A stretch of 43,215 nucleotides of DNA from Bacteroidetes bacterium GWA2_32_17 (GTDB lineage Bacteria; Bacteroidota; Bacteroidia; Bacteroidales; GWA2-32-17), in NCBI GenBank assembly GCA_001769035.1, contig MENF01000121.1, positions 1 to 43,215 of the forward strand. The letters run 5' to 3'. The position numbers were made by a program, and so were the translations under genes. Within the stretch, counting starts at the first letter, position 1. Every line of letters starts with the position of its first letter. A model generated the notes under the pieces. It worked only from the letters and a program-made list of their open reading frames with translations. It was not told where the DNA came from and made no database searches. Shown piece after piece: positions 1 to 8,962 of the stretch.

Positions 1-3000
1 TGGTAAAGAGTTTACAGTAACTGTTGCTGAACTGTTCATTGTTGATGTGCAGCTTGTTGTTGCATCAGTTGCAACTATTGTGTATATACCAGCACTTGTT
101 TGAAGTCCGAAGTCTAAAGCAGCACCAATTCCTGCTAAAATATTTGAAGTTGTTACACCGTTTAAAAACAATTCGTAATCTGCAGTTAAATCACTCGAAG
201 ATAACCCAACCGAAACACCTGTTCCACCTGAGCAGAAACTTCCACCACCCGTAACATTATAAATTGTTGGCAATGGATTTACAGTTACAGATGTTATTGC
301 AGAAGTATCAGCACAACCGTTTGAATTGTTCACAATTACAGTATAATTTCCAGAAGTTGTTGCAGTATAAGCTGAAATTACTGCACCGGCAACATCAGCA
401 CCGCTTTCCTGCCATTGATAAGTATTACCGCTTGCCATAGTTGCCTGTAAAATTACATTTTGTCCATCACAGAATGTTGTTGCTCCGTTTGGAGTTATAG
501 TAGCAATTGGAAACTGGCGGGCAATTGTAGCTGAATCAATAGCCGTACATTCTTTACTGTCGGTAACTGTTACAGTATATGTTCCCTCTGAAAGTGAAGA
601 AATATCTTCGGTAATTAAGCTACCTGTCCAGTTATACGTATAAGCAGGAGTTCCTGAGTAAACTATTAAATCAATTGCACCATCATTTCCCGGAACACAT
701 GTTGGGTTTGTGCTTACAAAAGAGATTGATGGAGAAGCAGGATTATACAAAACTATTGTAGCAGTTGTAGCCGAACAACTTGCAGCATCGGTAACAGTTA
801 AAATATATGTTCCTGCAGACAATCCGGTTCTATCTTGTGTTAATGGACCATCAAACCATGAGTAAGTATAAGGTATAGTACCACCACTAACTAAAACATC
901 AATTGCACCATCATTACCCGGAACGCAGGAAATATCAGTTTTTGTATAAGTTACCTGTGGTGCAGAAGGATTAATTACATCGTAACTTCCTGTAACAGTA
1001 CATAAATTTGCATCAGTAACTGTAACGCTATAAGTTCCGGAAACAAGTGAGCTAATATCCTGAGTTGTGCTTGAAGCACCATCATTCCATAAATAAGTAT
1101 AAGGACCTGTTCCATTAAATACAGTTAAATCAACAGCACCATCGCCACCGGGAATACAGGTTGGTGTTGTAACCGAACCTGTAAGGAGCATAGATGCAGG
1201 GTTTAATACCTGAGCAGAGTCAACTTTTGTACATAAATTAATATCAGTAATTGTAATATAATACCAGCCCGAAGCAAGCCCAGAAATATCTTCTGTAATT
1301 GCTGCATTACTCCATAAATATGTATATGGCGAAACTCCGCCTAACGGAGTTAAATTTATTGCTCCGTCAGTTGAAGTTGGGCAAAGAGTATTAGTTACTG
1401 CAAAAACTGCAGCTATTGCCGATGGCTCAGTTACCTGTGCCGAATCAACTTTTGTTGCAAGATTAGCATCTGTAACAGTAACTTTATACCAGCCGGCAGC
1501 TAAATTAATAATTGTATCATTTATTGAACCATTACTCCATAAATATGTATAAGGTGGTGTTCCATCGCCGGTAACCGCAATACTAATTTGCCCCGTTGTA
1601 TCACCATTACATAATATATTTGTAACTGTTGGAGTTATAGTAATTGTACCAAATTTTAAAATGAACATATCACGTAAACCACCTCCCGAAGGAACTAAAA
1701 GTCTCCCTTCAATATTTAATGGGTTAGAATAAAATTCACCAACAAATAAATTATTTCCGTCAACATCTATATTAGAGCTTTTTGTAATATCTGTATTTGT
1801 ACCATAAGCTCTTTTTGCAGATAAAACAGTTCCAAACCTGTCAGTTTCAACCATAAAAGCGTCTGTACCAGAGTTTGTAAGATTAAAACTGTCAAAATTA
1901 ATAGCTCCTGTATATTGTCCACCAATTATAACGTGGTCGTTATTTGGATAAACAGCAAGTCCTTGGTCATCACCAATTGAACCATAACTCCTTGCATATT
2001 GCAAGGTACCATCAGGAGCATAACAAGCATAAAAAATATCGTTACTACCTGCATTAGGGAAAGTTTGAACAGAAGTTAATGCTAAAGTTGAATCAACAGT
2101 TAAAGCGGGACTGTTATAATATCCTGTAAGGAATTGATACCCATTTACATCTGAACGGTGTCTATATACAAACTCATCTGTGGTTCCATTTATTTTACGA
2201 AAAATTGAGCCATTGCCTGCTGTATCAGTTTTATATAAAAAACCATCTAAACTACTTGAATTGCTTGCGTATATTCCAATGTCTGTATATAAATTACCTG
2301 CCCATTGTCCACTAAAAAAATATCCAAATTCATAAGTACTTATTGACCTAAAAAAAGAAGTTGAAAAATCACCCTCAATCATTTTTGCCCAAATAGCATT
2401 TCCTGAAGAATCGTATTTAGCAATAAAATTTTGACGAATTGCTGGAAATAATACTGGAACAAGTGTAATTGTTCCTGGATAAAATGTTACATCAGTATTA
2501 AAAACACCTACCTGAACTATGTTTTCGTCTTTATCAATTGTTATTGAACCGTTTAGCTGAGCTTGTGCACCATAAGCGGATTTATGAACCCAAGCAAGTG
2601 TTCCACTTGTAGAATATTTAGCTAAAAAAATATCATTTAGACCAGAAGTTGTAATATTATTTCCGTCAAAACCGCATGTTCCATTAGTTGTTCCGGAAAC
2701 ATAAACAAAATTTCCATCATTACTTATAGCAATACTGGAAGCTACTTCTGCTCCAGTACCACCAATCTGTTTAAGCCATATAACTTGTCCGTTTTTATTA
2801 TATTTTACAAAAAACACATCCTGACCACCAAAAGTATTTAATGTAAATGCGTCCTGATTAACAGTTGTTGTAAAATTGCCAATTACGTAACTATTTCCAG
2901 ATGCATCTGATACCATATTTATTGGTTGATTCTGACCTGCACCAGTAAATTGAGTTACCCACAACAAATCTGTATTTTGACAATTGGCAGTAATAGTTAA

Positions 3001-3039
3001 AATAAATAATAACAAACTAAATATTAATAGTTTTTTCAT
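1..3039 (-). CDS. Large secreted adhesin-like protein with propeller and SprB repeats (3' end beyond window)
   Basis: The frame stays open for 1013 codons from ATG at 3039 to the left edge, so the C-terminus is missing. Residues 1-21 form a signal peptide. Residues about 22-465 are beta-propeller-like repeats of the kind 'D.FL.KY...G...W....GG'. Then come five repeats of about 70 residues, each with a core like 'DGAIDL.V.GGT.PYTY.W' and ending 'GTY.VTVTD...C', which is the SprB-repeat pattern. The remaining visible part is Ig/PKD-like with 'FC.G..V' motifs. Known members of such families are exported by the type IX system and anchored by a C-terminal sorting domain; that domain would lie off the window, so I infer rather than see it. 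A 51-codon gene lies 25 bp upstream and the two probably share a promoter. No enzymatic domain is visible. A cell-surface adhesion or gliding role is inference. Confidence 0.85.
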   Translation of the reverse strand, partial: MKKLLIFSLLLFILTITANCQNTDLLWVTQFTGAGQNQPINMVSDASGNSYVIGNFTTTVNQDAFTLNTFGGQDVFFVKYNKNGQVIWLKQIGGTGAEVASSIAISNDGNFVYVSGTTNGTCGFDGNNITTSGLNDIFLAKYSTSGTLAWVHKSAYGAQAQLNGSITIDKDENIVQVGVFNTDVTFYPGTITLVPVLFPAIRQNFIAKYDSSGNAIWAKMIEGDFSTSFFRSISTYEFGYFFSGQWAGNLYTDIGIYASNSSSLDGFLYKTDTAGNGSIFRKINGTTDEFVYRHRSDVNGYQFLTGYYNSPALTVDSTLALTSVQTFPNAGSNDIFYACYAPDGTLQYARSYGSIGDDQGLAVYPNNDHVIIGGQYTGAINFDSFNLTNSGTDAFMVETDRFGTVLSAKRAYGTNTDITKSSNIDVDGNNLFVGEFYSNPLNIEGRLLVPSGGGLRDMFILKFGTITITPTVTNILCNGDTTGQISIAVTGDGTPPYTYLWSNGSINDTIINLAAGWYKVTVTDANLATKVDSAQVTEPSAIAAVFAVTNTLCPTSTDGAINLTPLGGVSPYTYLWSNAAITEDISGLASGWYYITITDINLCTKVDSAQVLNPASMLLTGSVTTPTCIPGGDGAVDLTVFNGTGPYTYLWNDGASSTTQDISSLVSGTYSVTVTDANLCTVTGSYDVINPSAPQVTYTKTDISCVPGNDGAIDVLVSGGTIPYTYSWFDGPLTQDRTGLSAGTYILTVTDAASCSATTATIVLYNPASPSISFVSTNPTCVPGNDGAIDLIVYSGTPAYTYNWTGSLITEDISSLSEGTYTVTVTDSKECTAIDSATIARQFPIATITPNGATTFCDGQNVILQATMASGNTYQWQESGADVAGAVISAYTATTSGNYTVIVNNSNGCADTSAITSVTVNPLPTIYNVTGGGSFCSGGTGVSVGLSSSDLTADYELFLNGVTTSNILAGIGAALDFGLQTSAGIYTIVATDATTSCTSTMNSSATVTVNSLP

Positions 3040-3064
3040 ATAGATTTTTTTTAATAAACAGCAT

Positions 3065-3220
3065 TTAAGATAAAGTGGGGGCAAACGTACCATCATCATT
3101 ATAGTACCCACCATTCATTGTATTAATGATAGTTAATTCATTTATTTCAGGACTTTCCCATTCTTTTAAACATGGAATAAAATTCTCAATTATTTTATCC
3201 TTTTCTTTTTTGTTTTTCAT
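3065..3220 (-). CDS. Small 51-residue peptide gene, leader-like (possible RiPP precursor)
   Basis: The gene begins at ATG 3220 and ends at TAA 3065. The peptide has a charged N-terminus (MKNKKEKDKI), then 'EWESPEINELTIINT', then a Gly/Tyr/Asp-rich tail 'MNGGYYNDDG'. The pattern W-x-x-P-E-I-x-x-L-x-I-x-x-T followed by Gly resembles the leader region of lasso-type and related peptide precursors, with a possible core after the Thr. There is no signal peptide. A well-formed Bacteroidota promoter sits 26-56 bp upstream of the start, which supports real expression. The adhesin gene follows 25 bp downstream. No leader peptidase, cyclase or RRE protein is seen within the window on this side. It could also be an unmodified small protein. 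The gene call is firmer than the functional idea. Confidence 0.6.
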   Translation of the reverse strand: MKNKKEKDKIIENFIPCLKEWESPEINELTIINTMNGGYYNDDGTFAPTLS

Positions 3221-3245
3221 ATTAAATATTTTTAGGATATTGGGA

Positions 3246-3276
3246 CAAAATTATAAAAATTAATTTATTAAACAAA
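3246..3276 (-). promoter_or_regulatory. Bacteroidota-type promoter for the small peptide/adhesin unit
   Basis: Reading the minus strand, TTTG (3276-3273) is followed after exactly 19 bp by TAATTTTG (3253-3246). This fits the -33/-7 pattern of Bacteroidota vegetative promoters. It would give a leader of roughly 20 nt before ATG 3220. Confidence 0.6.
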
Positions 3277-3335
3277 TAAATATTTTTTAAATAAGACTTT
3301 TATGGGATGTAAAAGGTTGCCGTGAAAGAAAATAA

Positions 3336-3520
3336 TTAGAGTCTGTCTATAATGTCCGATTTTTTCGTTATGCCCCAGTACGCTTCGCTACGGGGTCATT
3401 CCGTCATTGTTTGTGAGGACACAAACAATGGCAGTGGTAAACTCCTTGGTTTTCAAAACTTCGCAAGCCTCAAACTCGAACATTATAGTTCAGACTCTCG
3501 ACTTTATGGACAGACACTAA
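3336..3520. mobile_element. MITE-like element A (185 bp)
   Basis: The ends are imperfect inverted repeats: TTAGAGTCTGTCTATAATG on the left, and the reverse complement of TTAGTGTCTGTCCATAAAG on the right. It carries no transposase. The left third matches the truncated copy at 43138, and a copy in the opposite orientation lies at about 30225-30375. The interior differs between copies. Short open frames across it have no recognisable product. Confidence 0.6.
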
Positions 3521-3740
3521 TTAGTGCTTGTCTATAAAGTAGAAAAAAACGCAAATTTATGTCATATTTTTAATTCTGAACTTATGAAGATAAGGTATAA
3601 AGGTATATGGTATAAGCAATTAGCCGTCAATGTAACTTTCCGAAAGTTTGCAAAGGCTATGGCGCCGTTAACTTTCGGAAAGTTCCCTACACCACTATAC
3701 TCTATAAATTAAAAATGCTGATATTAAAGACAGACTCTTT
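3521..3740. mobile_element. MITE-like element B (about 220 bp), abutting element A
   Basis: It starts TTAGTGCTTGTCTATAAAG directly after element A and ends with the inverted form near 3740 (GACAGACTCTTTAGT). Its flanks match the element at 30036-30224, including 'GGTATAAAGGTATATGGTAT' and 'TATACTCTATAAATTAAAA'. Its centre is replaced by a pair of AACTTTC palindromes. Confidence 0.55.
3634..3684. repeat. Paired palindrome AACTTTCCGAAAGTT / AACTTTCGGAAAGTT
   Basis: Two 15-bp near-palindromes (3634-3648 and 3670-3684) are exact reverse complements of each other and flank a 21-bp spacer. The same pair recurs at 38375-38425 and, in reverse orientation with a similar spacer, at 43060-43110. This is a REP-like dispersed element that could fold into a long hairpin. 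Confidence 0.65.
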
Positions 3741-3786
3741 AGTTATTTCATAGAAAGTTTAATTACCAATTATAATATTGTGATTT

Positions 3787-4018
3787 ATGCGAATTAAGGA
3801 TTAAAACCGGTAGCTACGAAACTTCGGGATAGAATCTAAAAGTCCCGTAGGGACAACATATTGGTAGAAACAAATAACATCAACCATACAAATGCCGTAG
3901 GTATGATATATTTTAAATTATTTCGTTCCTACGGAACTATAATTTGGATTAAATTATATTTTCTACCAATATACCGTTCCTAACGGAACGAAAAAAAAAT
4001 TCAACTCTTAATTCGCAT
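3787..4018. repeat. Nested inverted-repeat element with ATGCGAATTAAG ends (232 bp)
   Basis: The terminal 12-mer ATGCGAATTAAG (3787-3798) is perfectly inverted at 4007-4018. Inside it are a second inverted pair, ATATTGGTAGAAA and TTTCTACCAATAT, plus short stems built from GTCCCGTAGGGAC, CGTTCCTACGGAAC and CGTTCCTAACGGAACG. It has no coding capacity. It looks like a dispersed intergenic repeat of Bacteroidota. Confidence 0.5.
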
Positions 4019-4339
4019 GATTTATATATTAACAATGATAACCATATCTCTATATAAATTTTGCGTAACATCAGTTAATATAATAAATCATTACTAACTG
4101 ACTTAAAACATGCAAATTGTATCAAAATGCCTGTAAAAATCGAATAAATATGAAATTTAAAAGAAGGGGGATGGCACTCTTGTAATGCCCCAAAGGGGCT
4201 TATGCTTGGTAAAACACAATAATTACCACTTTAATTTGTCCCGATAGGGACAACCTAAGCCGTTAAAAATTCACTATATTTGAAAAAAAAGTTCTCCCGG
4301 TTTTTTGTACCTTGTTAGTATTTTCTCAATAGTTGCAGT

Positions 4340-4500
4340 TAAAATTCTACATTGGATATTCAACATTTTACATTTACCCCGTTAGATAAAACTAAAAAAC
4401 AGGAACAACTATTAAAATTAAACTATCTAACGGGGTGAATTATTTGTCTTTTGCTTTTAAAAATGTAGAATATAGAATTTTCAACCGCAAAATGTAGAAT
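4340..4500. repeat. Nested palindromic repeat centred on ACCCCGTTAGAT
   Basis: ACCCCGTTAGAT (4376-4387) is perfectly inverted at 4425-4436 around a 37-bp A-rich loop. The outer flanks also pair imperfectly (ATTCTACATT on the left, AATGTAGAAT twice on the right). The remaining sequence of the 3221-5025 gap holds further short stems (CCCCAAAGGGG near 4188, GTCCCGATAGGGAC near 4240, and a segment near 4860-4980 containing inverted CTCCCGCTTATGCGGGAG), but no gene that I can support. Confidence 0.45.
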
Positions 4501-5025
4501 GAAAGAATACCACCTAATTTATATGTATATATTAAGATATTACTCATGCTACTAATAAGCCCTTAGGTATAATAGGTCAAAACGGCTGACAAGCAACACA
4601 AGATGTTAATTTTATATGCACTTTGTTTTTAATATCAATTGTTTTGACCAACTAACAAGTTGTTTATGTACTGGCTAAAATAAAAACTGGGGGAGCTTTT
4701 TTTTTGAAAAACTTAAATTTTTAACAGCTTAGGGATAACCCCTGTGTTAGTCCTTTCAGGATATTCTATTAGGTATAGATATTCTTTTTACCAAGCTATA
4801 ATCCTCTCTATGGGATAGCACCAATTTATGAGTCCAGTATAAAAAGCAATCAAAGTCGTGAAATTCTGAAAATCAGTTTTACCCCAACTCCTTCGACTTC
4901 GCTCAGGACAGGCTCTGAAGGGAGTCTGATTTTCAGCAATTTCTCCCGCTTATGCGGGAGTAAAAAATTGCTGAAAAACGAAAAATGACCTTTTTAGAAC
5001 TGACTCATTTATTAAATTTAAAAAA

Positions 5026-5694
5026 TTAATTTTTCTTTTTTTTCTGGTGTTTTAAAACCTTAGCTTCCATATAAAAAATTAATTCTTCGGCTATATTTTG
5101 AATGTGGTCGCCAACACGTTCGAGTTTTCTAATAACCGACAAAACATTCATTGCAATCAGTACATCTTCAGGCTTTTTAATAATATAGTCGGCTACAATT
5201 TTAGTAGCTTCTTTATTAATTTTATTTATGGCTTTATCGCGACCTAAAATATTTCGGGTTTCCCAATTGTTTTCGGTTTCAAATGAATTTAAGCTGTCTT
5301 TTAAAAGTTCCTGACATAAATTAAACATTACAAATATGTTAGTTGAGTTAATTAATTCTTCTGAAATAGGATTTTCTAAATCGTCAACTAATTTACTTAT
5401 GCCACTTGCATAATCGCCAATTCTTTCGAGATTGTAATTGATTTTTAACACCGAAAGTACAAATCGCAAATCAATAGCAACTGGACTATAAAGAGCCAAA
5501 ATGTTTTCGCAGTCTCTATCAATCATTAACTCAAATGTGTCAACCATTTTTTCGTTAACTTTAATATTGTGAATTAAATCTTTATCAAAATTGGAAAGTG
5601 TTTGTTGCGATTTATCTAATTGGTTATTAACTAAATTCCACATTTCAACTATGTTTCTTTTTAGTAATTGAATTTCTGTTTCTAAATGAGTCAT
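5026..5694 (-). CDS. phoU: Phosphate signalling protein PhoU
   Basis: At 222 residues it has the normal PhoU length and is all-helical with two PhoU repeats. Both metal-binding signatures are intact: 'LERIGDYASG' in the first half and 'LERVGDHIQNIAEE' in the second. In the family, PhoU dampens Pho signalling and Pst transport by contacting the PstSCAB transporter and the PhoR/PhoB system. It is the last gene of the pst unit, 126 bp after pstB. A diverged paralogue lies at 12977-13618. The C-terminus is Lys-rich (HQKKKKN). Confidence 0.93.
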   Translation of the reverse strand: MTHLETEIQLLKRNIVEMWNLVNNQLDKSQQTLSNFDKDLIHNIKVNEKMVDTFELMIDRDCENILALYSPVAIDLRFVLSVLKINYNLERIGDYASGISKLVDDLENPISEELINSTNIFVMFNLCQELLKDSLNSFETENNWETRNILGRDKAINKINKEATKIVADYIIKKPEDVLIAMNVLSVIRKLERVGDHIQNIAEELIFYMEAKVLKHQKKKKN

Positions 5695-5820
5695 ATAAGA
5701 TGTTTTAAATTTATTTTTGTCTGTTTATGTTTTATATTAAAGGTTTAAGGTTTTTAGTTTCGAGTTGCTAAAAACTAAAACCATTAAACTTCAAACTATT
5801 AGTTTGTTTTTTGATAATAA

Positions 5821-6576
5821 TCAACCAAATCTACCAGTTATATAATTTTGAGTTTTAATATTTTTAGGGTTGATGAATAATTCTTTTGTTTCGCCTTTTT
5901 CAATAAGTTCGCCAATGTAAAAAAATGCAGTGTAATCGCTTACTCTACCTGCCTGTTGTAAGTTATGGGTTACAATAACAATAGTATAATTATTTTTTAA
6001 CTCGTATATTAGTTCTTCGATTTTTGCTGTAGAAATAGGGTCGAGTGCCGATGCTGGCTCGTCCATTAAAATTATTGATGGTTCAATTGCTAATGCTCTG
6101 GCAATACATAAACGTTGTTGTTGTCCGCCCGACAATTCGAAAGCCGATTTTTTTAATTTATCTTTTACTTCGTCCCATAATGCAGATTGTTTTAAAGAAA
6201 ATTCAACCTTCTCTTTTAAAACAGACATATCATTAACGCCATTAACTCTTAATCCGTAAGCTACATTTTCGAATATAGATTTTGGAAAAGGGTTTGGTTT
6301 TTGAAAAACCATTCCAACTTTTCTTCTAAGCTCAACAATATTTGTGTCTTTTTTATAAATATCTTCTCCTTCAATTGTTACTTTACCGGTAATTTTAACA
6401 TTATCAATTAAATCGTTCATCCTATTAAATAAACGAAGATAAGTAGATTTTCCACAACCCGAAGGACCAATTAATGCTGTAACAGTATTTGGTAAAAAAT
6501 CTATAGAAATATCCTTCAATGCTTGAAATTCGCTATAAAACAAACTAACCAATTCGGTTGTTATTATATGTTCCAT
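5821..6576 (-). CDS. pstB: Phosphate ABC transporter ATP-binding protein PstB
   Basis: This 251-residue ABC ATPase powers phosphate import. Walker A is GPSGCGKST near residue 37. The PstB-typical '[15 protein letters not shown]' Q-loop, the signature [16 protein letters not shown], Walker [14 protein letters not shown] and the switch His in VTHNLQQA are all intact. Family members are cytoplasmic and pair with PstC and PstA. The gene begins 1 bp after the pstA stop, so translation is probably coupled. Confidence 0.96.
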   Translation of the reverse strand: MEHIITTELVSLFYSEFQALKDISIDFLPNTVTALIGPSGCGKSTYLRLFNRMNDLIDNVKITGKVTIEGEDIYKKDTNIVELRRKVGMVFQKPNPFPKSIFENVAYGLRVNGVNDMSVLKEKVEFSLKQSALWDEVKDKLKKSAFELSGGQQQRLCIARALAIEPSIILMDEPASALDPISTAKIEELIYELKNNYTIVIVTHNLQQAGRVSDYTAFFYIGELIEKGETKELFINPKNIKTQNYITGRFG

Positions 6577-6577
6577 T

Positions 6578-7456
6578 TTAATTCATTTTTACTTTTTTCC
6601 CAAAATATTTTCTTAAAGCATTTGCAGCAAGATTAACAATTAGTACAAATCCTATTAAAACTAAAGCGGTTCCATACGCAATTGGACGGGATTCTTCGAT
6701 ATTTGTTCCGCTGGTTGAAATTACATATAAATGGTAGGGTAAAGCCATTACCTGGTCGAAAATACTTGAAGGCAACTTTGGTAAAAAATATGCCGCAACA
6801 GTAAATAAAATTGGTGCCGTTTCGCCCGAAACCCTGCCTACCGAAAGAATTATCCCTGTAATAATATTGGGGAAAGCCATTGGTAATACTACTTTGCGTA
6901 TTGTTTGTAATTTAGTGGCACCTAATGCTAAACTTCCATGTCTGAATGAATTATCAACCGATTTTAATGCTTCTTCGGTAGTTCTAATAACAACAGGCAA
7001 AACCATTAATCCTAAAGTTAACGAACCTGCTATAATTGAATCGCCAAATCTCAATGTGTTTACAAATAGCGACATTCCAAATAATCCAAAAACAATAGAG
7101 GGGATACCTGCCAAATTATTTGTCATTAATTTTATAAAGCGTTTATAAAAACTGTCTTTTGTATATTCGTTAATATAAATTCCCGAAAAAACTCCTATAG
7201 GTATTGCAAAAATCATACTTCCGGCAACTAAACAAAGAGTACCTACAATAGCAGGAAAAATTCCACCTTTTGTCATGCCATCTTCGGGCATGGCGGTTAA
7301 AAAAGTCCAGTTTATAACGCTAATTCCATTATAAATAATAAATGACAAAATTGCAACTAAACTTAAAACCACAATTGCACTAAAAACCCGAAAAATGTTG
7401 AATGCAATTTTCTCTTTTAAATTCTTATTCCGTATGACTTTCTTACTAATTATCAT
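6578..7456 (-). CDS. pstA: Phosphate ABC transporter permease PstA
   Basis: This 292-residue inner-membrane permease has about six predicted membrane helices. The first is near residues 22-44, and a periplasmic loop with '[19 protein letters not shown]' follows. The EAA loop that docks on PstB reads '[20 protein letters not shown]', followed by '[11 protein letters not shown]', the PstA hallmark. Its start overlaps the pstC stop by 4 bp (ATGA), showing tight coupling. Length and motifs are normal for the family. Confidence 0.95.
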   Translation of the reverse strand: MIISKKVIRNKNLKEKIAFNIFRVFSAIVVLSLVAILSFIIYNGISVINWTFLTAMPEDGMTKGGIFPAIVGTLCLVAGSMIFAIPIGVFSGIYINEYTKDSFYKRFIKLMTNNLAGIPSIVFGLFGMSLFVNTLRFGDSIIAGSLTLGLMVLPVVIRTTEEALKSVDNSFRHGSLALGATKLQTIRKVVLPMAFPNIITGIILSVGRVSGETAPILFTVAAYFLPKLPSSIFDQVMALPYHLYVISTSGTNIEESRPIAYGTALVLIGFVLIVNLAANALRKYFGKKVKMN

Positions 7457-8661
7457 CTTGTATTATACTTTTTCTTAGATGAAACATATCCAACAATAAG
7501 ATTTATTGCCATTGTAATAATAAACAATATGCAACCAAGTGCAAACAATGCTTTATAATGAAGTCCCCCTTGAGGTGCTTCGCCTAATTCTGCTGCAATT
7601 GTTGCAGGAATTGTTCTTACTGGTTCTAAAAACGAATGTGGAATAACAGCAGCGTTTCCAGTAACCATTAAAACAGCCATTGTTTCACCAATAGCCCTTC
7701 CAATTCCAAGAATGGCAGCAGCGGTAATTCCAGAACTTGAGTATGGAATAACAACTCTTGCTGTTGTTTGCCATTTGTTAGCACCTAATGCTAAACTGGC
7801 TTCTTTCATTGCTTTTGGAGTAGTTCTTAAAGCATCTTCAGAAATTGTAATTATTGTTGGTAGTGCCATTATTCCCAACACAATGCTGCCAGCTAAAGCT
7901 GTTTCGCCAACAGGTAAATCGAATAATTTTTGTATTCCCGGAACAATAATTACTAATCCGAAAAAGCCATAAACAACAGATGGTATTCCGGCTAATAATT
8001 CGACAAGTGGTTTTAAAAAATTTCTAACTTTTGGATTTGCTACTTCAGCCATATAAATTGAAGTTGCCAATCCTAATGGAAGTGCAATAACAATAGCACC
8101 AAAACTTACCCATAATGTTCCTAAAATTAAAGCTAATACCCCTAATTGTGCAGCAGGCTGAGCAGTTGGAAACCATTCTTTTTGTGAAATAAATTGTGTG
8201 ATTGTAACTTTTGGAGTTGTTAAAATTTTTCCTGTAAAACCTTTTCCTGTATACCTTGTTGAAACAAAAGCTACAACTCCCGAATGTTTTTCAGTATAAT
8301 CGCTTATACATTGTGGTAAAAATTCAAAATTTTCGCCAATAGCCGAGTCAGAGTAAAAGTTGCTTATATTATCTAAATTGAACAATATTATAGAATCTTT
8401 ATTCCCGCCAACTGTTTTCCAATTTGTTATATTTTGATCGAATATGTTTTTTATTTGTTGTGCCGATAATTCATTTATCGGATTATTTTTGTTTACAACC
8501 AACGAAAAACCCTCTTCAATTGGCGATTGATTAAAAGTGCCAATACCTTCACGAAAAAGAAAAACAATAATGAGTACAATAGCCAATGTTGTTATGGTGC
8601 TGCTTAAAAACAAAGTTCCCTCAATAATTTTTTCGAATGTTGATTTAAAGAACTTTATCAT
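7453..8661 (-). CDS. pstC: Phosphate ABC transporter permease PstC with PstS-like periplasmic insert
   Basis: At 402 residues it is about 90-100 longer than a standard PstC such as that of E. coli. After the first helix (residues about 15-37) comes a soluble stretch, about 45-160, with 'FSLVVNKNNPINELSAQQIK' and 'ITNWKTVGGN'. These match PstS of the same operon ('LSVIVNPANKISQLTREQLE', 'ITNWKEVGGN'). The permease proper then begins with five more helices, the EAA loop 'EASLALGANKWQTTARVVIP' and 'GRAIGETMAVLM'. It overlaps the upstream winged-helix gene and pstA by 4 bp each. The insert retains only one lobe-like segment, so it may act as a docking or sensor module; that is inference. Confidence 0.93.
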   Translation of the reverse strand: MIKFFKSTFEKIIEGTLFLSSTITTLAIVLIIVFLFREGIGTFNQSPIEEGFSLVVNKNNPINELSAQQIKNIFDQNITNWKTVGGNKDSIILFNLDNISNFYSDSAIGENFEFLPQCISDYTEKHSGVVAFVSTRYTGKGFTGKILTTPKVTITQFISQKEWFPTAQPAAQLGVLALILGTLWVSFGAIVIALPLGLATSIYMAEVANPKVRNFLKPLVELLAGIPSVVYGFFGLVIIVPGIQKLFDLPVGETALAGSIVLGIMALPTIITISEDALRTTPKAMKEASLALGANKWQTTARVVIPYSSSGITAAAILGIGRAIGETMAVLMVTGNAAVIPHSFLEPVRTIPATIAAELGEAPQGGLHYKALFALGCILFIITMAINLIVGYVSSKKKYNTR

Positions 8662-8951
8662 ATTATATTAATAGTAGAGTTTTGAGTTGAAACTTTATAT
8701 CCAACACTTTTAATTGTAATAATTATTGAGTTACCTAACTTTTTGCGTATGTTTAAAATATGAACATCAACAGTTCTGTCTTTTGACTTTGAATTGTTCC
8801 CCCAAACCATTTCGAAAATTGTTTTTCTCGAAAACACTTTTCCGGGAATCGAACAAAGCAGCAAAAGGATTTCAAATTCTTTTTTAGGTAAAACTAATTC
8901 TACGTTATCCTTTGTTACTAAATACTTTTCTTTATCAATAGAAAGATTCAT
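8658..8951 (-). CDS. Stand-alone OmpR/PhoB-type winged-helix DNA-binding protein inside the pst operon
   Basis: This 97-residue protein is only the C-terminal effector domain of an OmpR/PhoB regulator. Visible landmarks are 'LPKKEFEILLLL', 'GKVFSRKTIFEMVWG', the recognition-helix region 'DRTVDVHILNIRKKLG' and the wing 'IKSVGYKVS'. No receiver precedes it: pstS ends 11 bp upstream. Its 3' end overlaps pstC by 4 bp (ATGA), so it is translated with the transporter. It is closely similar to the other lone domain at 13632-13919 and to the C-terminus of the full regulator at 14371-15075. I infer that it binds the same PHO-type repeats, either constitutively or in competition with the full regulator. 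Confidence 0.9.
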   Translation of the reverse strand: MNLSIDKEKYLVTKDNVELVLPKKEFEILLLLCSIPGKVFSRKTIFEMVWGNNSKSKDRTVDVHILNIRKKLGNSIIITIKSVGYKVSTQNSTINII

Positions 8952-8962
8952 GTTAACATTAA

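Noticed and set aside
1-3039. Ice-binding or S-layer protein as identity of the first gene
   Set aside because: The five 70-residue units fit the SprB pattern better, and no other diagnostic motif is visible in the part present.
3352-3712. Two open frames of about 60 codons on the plus strand
   Set aside because: Both lie inside the MITE-like elements A and B and start within the terminal repeats.
4680-5020. tRNA or riboswitch in the gene-poor stretch
   Set aside because: The stems seen are simple repeat palindromes. No cloverleaf or conserved riboswitch core could be made out by eye.
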